Shown: positions 1-5,588, numbered from the stretch's first letter. The stretch: DNA of 5,906 nucleotides from DASSTJ01 sp035707965 (GCA_035707965.1 DASSTJ010000162.1:1-5906); one strand, 5' to 3'. Made by a program: numbers and translations. The notes: generated by a model not told the origin, from the letters alone.

Positions 1-25
1 CACCCAGACTTTTCCGATCAGCATC

Positions 26-30
26 AGGAG
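26..30 (+). promoter_or_regulatory. Shine-Dalgarno site of the first small gene
   Basis: AGGAG lies 7 nt upstream of the ATG at 38-40, an ideal ribosome-binding distance. It is the only textbook Shine-Dalgarno site I found at a gene start in this window and it fixes the start of the 59-residue ORF. The promoter of this gene is not recognisable in the 37 bases available and probably lies left of the window or near its edge. Confidence 0.7.
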
Positions 31-37
31 TACTGAG

Positions 38-217
38 ATGTCTCACGTCTTGCACGAAGACCTGGCCCGAGCCCATCTGAGCCAGCGGCTGGCGAACGCC
101 GAGCGCGCTCGCCTGGCAGCGCGCGCCGCGCGGGTCGCCAAGGCCCGTCGCGAGTCGCAGAAGGCTGTTCGCGCCGCCGAGCGCGCACAGCTGCGACTGC
201 GCCTGCTGGTCGGCTGA
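38..217 (+). CDS. small basic helical protein, function unknown
   Basis: A 59-residue ORF runs from ATG 38-40 to TGA 215-217 behind a strong AGGAG ribosome site. The protein starts MSHVLHEDLARAHLSQRL and ends LRLRLLVG. It has 12 Arg and 2 Lys against 5 acidic residues, many Ala and Leu, no Pro, no Cys and only one Gly (the last residue). One long amphipathic, possibly coiled-coil helix covering about residues 7-57 is therefore expected. There is no signal peptide or membrane segment. I recognise no named family; short Arg/Ala-rich helical proteins of this kind are common hypothetical genes in actinobacteria. The basic face could bind nucleic acid or an acidic partner, but that is inference. 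A hairpin starts 28 bp after the stop codon, so it is probably transcribed alone or as the last gene of an upstream unit. Confidence 0.75.
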   Translation: MSHVLHEDLARAHLSQRLANAERARLAARAARVAKARRESQKAVRAAERAQLRLRLLVG

Positions 218-244
218 TACCGGCTGACCCGCACCGCACGACCG

Positions 245-284
245 ACCGGGGTGTCGTCGTCCACCAGGACGGCGGCACCCCGGT
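245..284 (+). terminator. long hairpin without U-tract, probable terminator of the small basic gene
   Basis: Bases 245-262 pair with 267-284 around a 4-base ACCA loop. The outer 9 bp (ACCGGGGTG with CACCCCGGT) are perfect. The next 9 positions also pair in RNA, with two G-U wobbles (254/275 and 257/272). In a minus-strand transcript these two positions become A/C mismatches, so the fold favours a plus-strand RNA. It starts 28 bp after the stop codon of the 59-residue gene. No U-run follows, as in many actinobacterial intrinsic terminators. It could instead be an RNA-processing or stability element. Confidence 0.6.
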
Positions 285-304
285 CTGCGTTGAGCCACGC
301 ACAC

Positions 305-411
305 GGTGTGCAGCGATGGGTGCGGGCGGGTGTGCTGTGATCGCGACCGGCTGGCCGCACCCACGACCGGACCCACGCACGCACGCCCGAGGTGTGCGGC
401 GATGGGTGCGG
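305..411. repeat. pair of 21-bp direct repeats in the promoter region of the phosphodiesterase gene
   Basis: The copies lie at 305-325 and 391-411 and match at 20 of 21 positions; the only difference is A312 against G398. Their starts are 86 bp apart, close to eight helical turns. Each ends in TGGGTGCGG, and the complement CCGCACCCA lies between them at 355-363. The middle arm can therefore pair with either copy, giving two mutually exclusive 9-bp stems. If transcription of the next gene starts at 451, the copies cover about -146 to -126 and -60 to -40, which would suit a transcription-factor operator. No coding sequence is visible in 218-450. The regulator, if any, is unknown. Confidence 0.5.
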
Positions 412-438
412 TGCGGGCGTTCGACCGGGCGCCGCCAG

Positions 439-444
439 TAGGGT
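439..444 (+). promoter_or_regulatory. candidate -10 element for a leaderless phosphodiesterase mRNA
   Basis: TAGGGT matches the actinobacterial TAnnnT -10 pattern and ends 6 nt before the GTG at 451, so transcription would begin at or next to the start codon. No Shine-Dalgarno sequence precedes this GTG. No convincing -35 is present at 16-19 bp upstream; TTCGAC at 420-425 is too close (13 bp). Confidence 0.5.
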
Positions 445-450
445 CGGGCG

Positions 451-2058
451 GTGACCCTGGGAGACGTTGACCGGCGGCGGTCCCATGCTGCGCTCCTCGA
501 GCAGGCCGTCGTCGCCCTGACCAGCCCGGACCTGGCCCAGATCGTCGACCTCGTCGCCTGGCTGGACCCGCCCGACGCCCTGGCCACACTCCACGGCGGC
601 CCGGCGCCCGGCGTCCTCGTCGCCAACCACCGCGGTCGCGTGCGCCTGCACCACGACGGCCGGCACGAGGTGCTCGTCGGGGACGACCCGGTCGCGTCCA
701 CGGACCCGATGGCCTTCCTGCCGTACGAGCAGGAGGTGGCCGACCCGTCACCGGACAACGAGCGCAACGCCTACCCCTACCCGTACCGCCGCATCAGCTC
801 GTTGCTGAGCGATCCCACCCGCAGCCCGGACCTGGTCGTCGTCCACACCCCGCGCCACTACTTCCCGGACGAGGGCGGTCACCGAGGTGAGCACGGGTCG
901 CTGGACGTCGTGCAGTCCCGGGCGCCGTTGCTGCTGTCCGGTGCGGGCGTGGAGCCGCGCGGGTTCGTCGACGACCACGCGCGGCTGGTGGACGTCGGTC
1001 CCACGCTGGCGGTGGCGGCCGGCGTGCCGTTCGACGACCTTCGCGACGCCGAGGGGGCACCGCTCGACGGCAGGCCTCTGGCGCGCTACCTCACCGCCGA
1101 GCTGACCGGCTCACGACCGGGCGACGGCGAGTGGGCCGCGAGCCGGCGTCCGCGCTGGGTGGTCGGGCTGCTCTGGGACGGGGCGAGCTGTGGTGACCTG
1201 CTGCACCTGGCCGGGACGGGGCAGCTGCCAGCGGTGGCACGTCTCATCGAGCACGGCGTGGCGCTGCGCGGTGGTGCGGTCGCCGAGTTCCCGAGCATCA
1301 CGCTCACGAACCACACGTCGATCCTGACTGGGGTCGGCCCAGGTCGCCACGGCGTGCTCGGCAACGTCTTCTACGACCGTGCGACGGACGAGCGCGTCGT
1401 CCCCAACGACTCCAGCACGTGGCATCGCAGCAGCGAGTGGCTTCGGCCAGGCGTGCGGACGGTGTTCGAGATGGTGGCCGACCACGTCGCCGCGCGGCCC
1501 GACGGGTCGCCGCGCACGGCGAGCGTCGACGAGGCGATCGACCGGGGCGCGGACTACTCGACCATGGCGGTGATCCGGGCGAGCGGGTCGAGCAGCGGCG
1601 CGGCGGGCCTCGGCGAGATGCTGCCCGACCCGAGCACGTCGCCGTACCTGGGCGAGCCGGCGCACCTCGACGACGAGTACTTCGCGTGGGCGACCCAGGT
1701 CGACGACGTGGGGCTGCAGCAGGTGCTGCAGCTGTTCGACGCGCCGGCGACGGCCCCGGTCCTCACCTGGTGGGCGTCGACGCTCACGGACGCCGGGCAC
1801 CACGCCGGAGGCCCTCGCTCGTCCATCGCCCGCGACTCGCTGCGCGACAGCGACCGACGGCTGCAGACGTTCCTGGCGCACCTGGACGGCTTGGGTGTCA
1901 CCGATGACGTCCTGTTCGTGCTGACCGCAGACCACGGATTCGAGGCCGCGGAACCGTCGTGCACCGGGTCCTGGAGGCCTGCGCTGGAGTCGCTCGGCGT
2001 GCCGTTCCGCGATGAGGGACCCGGATTCGTCTACCTCGGCGTAGCGTCGGAGACGTGA
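451..2058 (+). CDS. alkaline-phosphatase-superfamily phosphodiesterase with circularly permuted motif order
   Basis: The 535-residue protein has the metal-site motifs of the type I phosphodiesterase/nucleotide pyrophosphatase branch of the alkaline phosphatase superfamily. Residues 236-305 hold the first half: metal Asp243 in VVGLLWDG, and the nucleophile region PSITLTNH (281-288) with Thr284 as expected nucleophile, followed by ILTGVGPGRHGVLGN. Asp447 and His451 (or His450) lie in TDAGHHAGG, and Asp494-His495 in TADHGF. The last His ligand of the family, in a GxHG motif near the C-terminus, is absent there; the protein ends about 40 residues after DHG, just after a GFVYLG strand. Instead GEHGS (His148), DVGPTLAVAAGV (181-192) and DGRPL (206-210), normally C-terminal, occur in the N-terminal 210 residues. 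The halves complement each other, so one permuted catalytic domain is inferred, joined by a linker at about 211-234. There is no signal peptide, so it should be cytoplasmic. Substrate unknown. The start is firm: an in-frame TAG at 439-441 leaves GTG 451 as the first possible start. Confidence 0.85.
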   Translation: MTLGDVDRRRSHAALLEQAVVALTSPDLAQIVDLVAWLDPPDALATLHGGPAPGVLVANHRGRVRLHHDGRHEVLVGDDPVASTDPMAFLPYEQEVADPSPDNERNAYPYPYRRISSLLSDPTRSPDLVVVHTPRHYFPDEGGHRGEHGSLDVVQSRAPLLLSGAGVEPRGFVDDHARLVDVGPTLAVAAGVPFDDLRDAEGAPLDGRPLARYLTAELTGSRPGDGEWAASRRPRWVVGLLWDGASCGDLLHLAGTGQLPAVARLIEHGVALRGGAVAEFPSITLTNHTSILTGVGPGRHGVLGNVFYDRATDERVVPNDSSTWHRSSEWLRPGVRTVFEMVADHVAARPDGSPRTASVDEAIDRGADYSTMAVIRASGSSSGAAGLGEMLPDPSTSPYLGEPAHLDDEYFAWATQVDDVGLQQVLQLFDAPATAPVLTWWASTLTDAGHHAGGPRSSIARDSLRDSDRRLQTFLAHLDGLGVTDDVLFVLTADHGFEAAEPSCTGSWRPALESLGVPFRDEGPGFVYLGVASET

Positions 2059-2234
2059 GCGAGGACGCCACCGTCGTGTGCGCGTCGTGCGGAGCGCCAG
2101 GGCCGGACGACGAGAGCCAGCTGGTCGCCTGGACGCGGGGTGTCGAGCGCGGCCGTACGGTCTGGATGTGCCCACGCTGCGTCCGGGAGAACCTCCGCAG
2201 CATCGAGGCCAAGCTCGAGCGCGGCTTCTGGTGA
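2055..2234 (+). CDS. small zinc-ribbon protein (CxxC...CxxC)
   Basis: A 59-residue ORF starts at GTG 2055, inside the stop of the phosphodiesterase (GTGA overlap), and ends with TGA 2232-2234. The protein has two CxxC knuckles, C9-A-S-C12 followed by Gly, and C39-P-R-C42. They are separated by 26 residues with Trp26 and Trp37 between them, and the protein ends in a charged helix, VRENLRSIEAKLERGFW. This is the layout of a single four-cysteine zinc ribbon. The role is unknown; RNA, DNA or protein binding are all possible. The 4-bp overlap points to translational coupling with the enzyme upstream. In addition TAGCGT at 2042-2047 ends 7 nt before the GTG, so a second leaderless transcript is possible. 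GGAG at 2049-2052 is too close (2 nt) to be a good Shine-Dalgarno site. Paired Cys motifs and dense packing make it a real gene despite its size. Confidence 0.82.
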   Translation: MSEDATVVCASCGAPGPDDESQLVAWTRGVERGRTVWMCPRCVRENLRSIEAKLERGFW

Positions 2235-2272
2235 CCGGTCGCTAGCTGCGTCGAGGCTCCGCGAGCGACCGG
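2235..2272. terminator. inverted repeat between convergent genes, possible bidirectional terminator
   Basis: CCGGTCGCT (2235-2243) and AGCGACCGG (2264-2272) are a perfect 9-bp inverted repeat. After one mismatch two more GC pairs form (2245-2246 with 2261-2262), leaving a 14-base loop. The left arm begins on the base after the zinc-ribbon stop and runs into the lysR stop codon; the right arm lies in the last lysR codons. The position suits termination of the plus-strand operon. A U-tract is missing on either side. For lysR it would overlap the coding end, which makes it less likely to serve that gene. Confidence 0.45.
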
Positions 2273-3168
2273 GCCTGCTCCCGCACGGCCGCGAGGAACG
2301 CCTGCAGGGCGGGCGTTGCGGGCCCGCCGCGCGTGATCCCGACCAGCCGCCGTCCGACGGATGCGTCGAGGTCGCGCACCGCCAACGAGAGGTCGTCCGC
2401 GGGAAGGGTCAGCGCCGGCATGAGGGCGACCGCGCCGGCCGTGCGCACGAGGTCGAGCTGGACGTCGGCGTCGTTGGACCGGTGACGCAGGTCCGGCTCG
2501 AACCCGCCCAGCGACCGGCACGTGCCGACGACGAGCGCGTGGTGCCCCGTCCCACTCGCCGACGACACCCAGACGTCGTCACGCAGCGCGGCCACCGGAA
2601 CTGGGCCGCCGCGCCCGGCCTGCGGGTGGTCGGGCGGCAGTACGAGCCGGAGCCGCTCGGAGTGCAGCACCTCGAAGACGAGCCGGCTCGGCCGGGGACG
2701 CGGGTAGCCGTCGTACTCGTCGCTGACGACGACGTCGAGCGACCCGAGTCGCAGCTCGGGCAGCGCCTGCTCGAGCTCCAGCTCCGACACCTCGACCCGC
2801 ACGGACGGGTGGACGGCCCGCGTCCGAGCGAGCGCGGGGACGAGCAGCCGTCGCGTCGCGGACTGGAGCCCGCCGGCCCGGACGGTCCCGCGCACGTCGC
2901 CGGTCAACGACGCCAGGTCGGCTCGGGCCTTCTCCGCCGCGGTCAGCAGCACCTCGGCGTGCTGGGCGAGCAGGACGCCGGCGTCGGTCAGGCGCACTCC
3001 CCGTCCGGCCTTCTGCAGAAGCCGTACGCCGACGTCCCTCTCGAGCACGGCCAGCTGCTGCGAGACCGCCGACGGGCTGTACCGCAGGGCGTCGGCAACC
3101 GCTCCGAGCGTGCCCCGCTCCTGAAGCTCGCGCAGCAGTCGCAAGCGGCGCAGGTCCAGCTCGACCAT
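2242..3168 (-). CDS. LysR-family transcriptional regulator
   Basis: The 308-residue protein has the usual LysR length. Residues 1-65 form the winged helix-turn-helix: LRRLRLLRELQERGTLGAVA, then the recognition helix around SPSAVSQQLAVLER (31-44) and the wing GRGVRLTDAG (55-64). A linker helix at about 66-90 leads to a substrate-binding domain of two alpha/beta lobes at about 92-295, with the family-typical stretches LGSLDVVVS, RLVLPPDHP and VALMPAL. ATG 3168 is the start because an in-frame TAG lies four codons upstream (3178-3180). No ribosome site is visible. The gene is divergent from the EamA exporter, the classical LysR arrangement in which the regulator controls its own gene and the neighbour in response to a small ligand. 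The ligand cannot be read from the sequence. Exporter control is inference. Confidence 0.92.
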   Translation of the reverse strand: MVELDLRRLRLLRELQERGTLGAVADALRYSPSAVSQQLAVLERDVGVRLLQKAGRGVRLTDAGVLLAQHAEVLLTAAEKARADLASLTGDVRGTVRAGGLQSATRRLLVPALARTRAVHPSVRVEVSELELEQALPELRLGSLDVVVSDEYDGYPRPRPSRLVFEVLHSERLRLVLPPDHPQAGRGGPVPVAALRDDVWVSSASGTGHHALVVGTCRSLGGFEPDLRHRSNDADVQLDLVRTAGAVALMPALTLPADDLSLAVRDLDASVGRRLVGITRGGPATPALQAFLAAVREQARSLAEPRRS

Positions 3169-3174
3169 GAAGCA

Positions 3175-3205
3175 ACACTAACCGATGGCATCCACGAATG
3201 GTCAC
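3175..3205 (-). promoter_or_regulatory. candidate promoter of the lysR gene, leaderless
   Basis: On the minus strand TAGTGT (3175-3180) ends 6 nt before the ATG of lysR and fits TAnnnT. GTGACC at 3200-3205 matches TTGACA at 4 of 6 positions with a 19-bp spacer, slightly long. Transcription would start at or beside the ATG, in keeping with the lack of a Shine-Dalgarno site. Confidence 0.45.
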
Positions 3206-3234
3206 TGGACGTGGCCGGAAGCGCCGCAGACACT
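3206..3234 (+). promoter_or_regulatory. candidate promoter of the EamA transporter gene
   Basis: TGGACG (3206-3211, 4 of 6 matches to TTGACA) and GACACT (3229-3234, fits only the A and final T of TAnnnT) are 17 bp apart. The predicted start of transcription falls at about 3241-3243, which favours the GTG at 3243 as a leaderless start over the GTG at 3237. The -35 abuts the -35 proposed for lysR at 3200-3205, so the two promoters would be back to back. Confidence 0.35.
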
Positions 3235-3236
3235 GA

Positions 3237-4238
3237 GTGGTCGTGGGTCCCTTCCTGTGCCTTCTGTCCGCCGCCTGCTTCGGTGCGATGCCGATCTTCG
3301 GCAAGCTGGCCTACCGCTCCGGAGTGACCCCCGAGTCGTTGCTGCTCCTGCGTTTCGGGGTCGCGGCCGCACTGCTGGGAGCGCTGCTGCTGGCCGGTCC
3401 GACGCTGCGGTCCGGCTCGGGCGGCTCGAGGCTCGGGGCCGGCCGGCTGACGCCGCGCCTGGTGCTGACCGCGTTGGGCCTCGGTGCGGTGGGGTACGCG
3501 ACGCAGTCCAGCCTGTACTTCGCCGCACTCGACCGGATCGACGCGCCGATGGTCGCGCTCGTGCTCTACACCTACCCGGCGCTGGTGACGCTCGCCGCGG
3601 TGCTGCTGGGTCGGGACCGCCTCACGCTGAGGCGGCTGGCGGCACTGGGCGTGTCGTCGGCTGGCACGCTGCTCGTGCTGGTCGGTGCCGGCGGGCTCAG
3701 CTTCGACCTGGTCGGGGTGGCGCTCGCCTTCGGGGCGGCCGTCACGTACACCGTCTACATCCTCGTCGCCGACGGTGCCGTGCACCAGGTGCCGCCAGTG
3801 GTGCTGTCGGCGCTCGTCATGACGGGCGCGGCCGCGGCACTCGCCGCACGCGGCCTGGCAACCGGCACGATCGACCTGAGCTTCGACGTCGCCGGCTGGT
3901 TCTGGGTTGGCTGCATCGCCGTGGTCTCGACCGTGGTGGCGATGCTCGCGTTCTTCGCCGGGTTGCGGCGCAGCGGCCCGTCGACCGCGGCCATCGTGTC
4001 GACGTTCGAGCCGGTCGTCACCACGGTGCTCGCGGCGGTGGTGCTGCGGGAGTTCCTGACACCGCTGCAGCTGCTGGGCGGGGTCGTCGTCCTCTCGTCG
4101 GTCGCGGTGCTGCAGCTGAGGCGGCGCTCGCCGAGGCGACCACGGTCGGACGTCGTCCCTGCCGCGCCGGCACCTCGCCGGCCCCCGCTCGACACCGGTC
4201 AGCCTGCTGCCGCACCTGCGCCGTTGACCGGGGTCTGA
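3237..4238 (+). CDS. EamA/DMT-family transporter (ten transmembrane helices)
   Basis: The 333-residue protein consists of two EamA repeats of about five helices each. Hydrophobic segments are visible at about 3-24, 33-54, 75-96, 104-124, 134-150, 158-177, 186-204, 218-241, 251-270 and 277-293. The first repeat ends in the family-typical LYTYPALVTLAAVLL (110-124) and GVSSAGTLLVL (138-148). The second ends in STFEPVVTTVLAAVVLRE (255-272) and LQLLGGVVVLSSVAVL (277-292). Members move amino acids, nucleosides, drugs or other metabolites across the inner membrane, usually outward; the substrate is not evident here. The tail 295-333 is Arg/Pro/Ala-rich and probably disordered in the cytoplasm. A TGA at 3234-3236 directly precedes GTG 3237, so the start is 3237 or the GTG at 3243 (331 residues). 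Neither has a Shine-Dalgarno site. It is divergent from lysR. Confidence 0.9.
   Translation: MVVGPFLCLLSAACFGAMPIFGKLAYRSGVTPESLLLLRFGVAAALLGALLLAGPTLRSGSGGSRLGAGRLTPRLVLTALGLGAVGYATQSSLYFAALDRIDAPMVALVLYTYPALVTLAAVLLGRDRLTLRRLAALGVSSAGTLLVLVGAGGLSFDLVGVALAFGAAVTYTVYILVADGAVHQVPPVVLSALVMTGAAAALAARGLATGTIDLSFDVAGWFWVGCIAVVSTVVAMLAFFAGLRRSGPSTAAIVSTFEPVVTTVLAAVVLREFLTPLQLLGGVVVLSSVAVLQLRRRSPRRPRSDVVPAAPAPRRPPLDTGQPAAAPAPLTGV
4191..4235 (-). terminator. hairpin downstream of the ABC1 kinase gene, possible terminator
   Basis: GACACCGGTCA (4191-4201) and TGACCGGGGTC (4225-4235) form 11-base arms with one mismatch (4194/4232). The loop is 23 bases, or 19 if a G-U and a C-G pair (4202/4224, 4203/4223) are counted on the plus strand. 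It lies in the last codons of the transporter gene and starts 9 bp past the stop codon of the kinase gene read on the minus strand. It therefore suits the kinase transcript better. No U-tract follows, and part of the symmetry may be due to GC-rich codons. Confidence 0.3.
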
Positions 4239-4244
4239 GCGCGC

Positions 4245-5588
4245 TCAGGCGCTGATGTCGTCCGGCGCGAACCCGGGCAGGTGCTCCTCGAGGACCTCAC
4301 GCGCGGCGACCTCGCCGTCGATCTGGCACAGGACGCCGATGCCGCCGAGCCACACCCGGTGGATGAGCAGGTAGTCCGGCGGCAGGTTGAGCTTGAGGCC
4401 GACCCCCCACTGCGGCCGGCGCGGGTCGTTGATGTGGCCGAACAGCTCGCGCAGCCAGGAGCGGGTGAACCGGAAGGTCTCGTCGCGCACCGGGTCGAGG
4501 AAGGGGTCGAGGTAGGCGAGGAGCGCCTCACCGTCGATCGAGATCGACGACTTGATGAAGCCCTCGGCGCGCAGCCCCTCGACCACCGCGTCGGCGTCGC
4601 CGTCGAGCGCGCGGGCCAGCAGCGACCCCATCTCGTCCGGCAAGCCGTCGGGCAGCCGGTTGACCGCGCCGAAGTCGAGGACGCCGAGACGCCCGTCCGC
4701 CATGAGCCGGAAGTTGCCAGGGTGGGGGTCGGCGTGCAGCAGCCCGGCCCGCTGCGGTCCGACGACGAGGAACTCGAGGTACCGGCTGGCCGCGGCGTCC
4801 CGCTCCTCGGGGGTGCCGTCGCTGATCACCCGGGACAGGGGCCGGCCCTCGAGCCACTCGCTGACGAGCACGTGGTCGCTGTCGGCCACGACCTCGGGGA
4901 TCGCGAAGCGGTCGTCGCCGCGGAACGCGTCGGCGAACTGCCGCTGGGACGACGCCTCCAGCCGGTAGTCGAGCTCCTCGGTGACGCGGGCCTTCAGCTC
5001 GTCCATGATCGGCTTCATGTCGATGCCGGGGATCCAGCTCGCGGACAGCCGTGCCACGCGCGACACCTGCACGAGGTCGGAGAGCAGGGCGTCACCGGCA
5101 CCGGGGTACTGCACCTTGACGGCGACCGGACGTCCGTCCTTCCAGACGGCTCGGTGCACCTGACCGATCGACGCGGCCGCCGCGGGCCGGTCGTCGAACT
5201 CGGCGAACTTGCGGCGCCACTGAGCGCCGAGCTCCGCCTTGAGCACCTGGTGCACGGTCGCGGCGGGCAGCGGGGGAGCGGCGTCCTGCAGCTTCGTGAG
5301 CGTCGCCCGGTACGGCGCGGCGATCTCCTCCGGCAGCGCGGCCTCGAAGATGCTCATGGCCTGGCCGAACTTCATGGCGCCGCCCTTGAGCTCGCCGAGC
5401 ACCTTGAACATCTGCTCGGCGGTACGCGCCTGGACCTCGGCGGCCACGAGCTCGGCCGGACGCCCGCCCACCCGGCGCCCGAAGCCCAGGGCGGTGCGGC
5501 CCGCGAAGCCGAGCGGCAGGGTCGCCAGCTTGGCCGTGCGGGTCACGGCCTTGCGCGGGAGGTCGGTCACACCCCCATTGTCCGTCAT
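4245..5588 (-). CDS. ABC1/AarF/UbiB-family atypical kinase
   Basis: This protein of 447 residues (from ATG 5588) has all the hallmarks of the ABC1 (UbiB, AarF, ADCK/COQ8) family. They are the KxGQ motif K73-F-G-Q76 in GGAMKFGQAMSIFEAALPEE, the Ala-rich loop AAAASIGQVH (136-145) replacing the glycine-rich loop, Lys158 in VAVKVQYPG, E205-L-D207 in EELDY, the catalytic HADPHPGN (285-292) with Asp287 and Asn292, and the DFG motif at 305-307. All core residues are intact, so it should bind ATP. UbiB/COQ8 members support quinone biosynthesis; the role of actinobacterial members is less clear. I see no C-terminal membrane helices as in E. coli UbiB. ATG 5588 overlaps the upstream stop (ATGA), favouring coupling. 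An internal GTG at 5570 (441 residues, MTDLPRKAVTR...) resembles the usual N-terminus of relatives as I recall them and has a -10-like GACAAT 6 nt upstream. An upstream ATG at 5645 is less likely. Confidence 0.9.
   Translation of the reverse strand: MTDNGGVTDLPRKAVTRTAKLATLPLGFAGRTALGFGRRVGGRPAELVAAEVQARTAEQMFKVLGELKGGAMKFGQAMSIFEAALPEEIAAPYRATLTKLQDAAPPLPAATVHQVLKAELGAQWRRKFAEFDDRPAAAASIGQVHRAVWKDGRPVAVKVQYPGAGDALLSDLVQVSRVARLSASWIPGIDMKPIMDELKARVTEELDYRLEASSQRQFADAFRGDDRFAIPEVVADSDHVLVSEWLEGRPLSRVISDGTPEERDAAASRYLEFLVVGPQRAGLLHADPHPGNFRLMADGRLGVLDFGAVNRLPDGLPDEMGSLLARALDGDADAVVEGLRAEGFIKSSISIDGEALLAYLDPFLDPVRDETFRFTRSWLRELFGHINDPRRPQWGVGLKLNLPPDYLLIHRVWLGGIGVLCQIDGEVAAREVLEEHLPGFAPDDISA
5577..5582 (-). 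promoter_or_regulatory. weak -10-like element before an alternative kinase start
   Basis: On the minus strand GACAAT ends exactly 6 nt before the GTG at 5568-5570, the same spacing as at two other genes of this window. Only the A at position 2 and T at position 6 of TAnnnT are kept, and no -35 is visible. It would give a leaderless 441-residue kinase independent of the upstream adenylyltransferase gene. The sequence lies inside the longer reading frame and may be chance. Confidence 0.25.

Noticed and set aside
1712..1735. Palindromic GCTGCAG-rich stretch in the phosphodiesterase gene
   Set aside because: It encodes the repetitive run LQQVLQL using CTG and CAG codons, so no separate signal is needed.
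1111..2175. Long minus-strand open frame opposite the phosphodiesterase (354 residues)
   Set aside because: The translation is Arg/Pro/Ala-rich without motifs, and the plus strand carries clear catalytic motifs. It is a GC-rich antisense shadow. The same holds for the minus-strand frames at 24-767 and 43-666.
3184..3200. LysR-box-like T-N11-A in the lysR/eamA gap
   Set aside because: T3186 and A3198 have the right spacing, but the bases between them show no dyad symmetry. It is too weak to annotate as an operator.
2140..3327. Plus-strand open frame of 395 residues opposite lysR
   Set aside because: It overlaps lysR fully and runs into the zinc-ribbon and transporter genes, and it has no recognisable domain.
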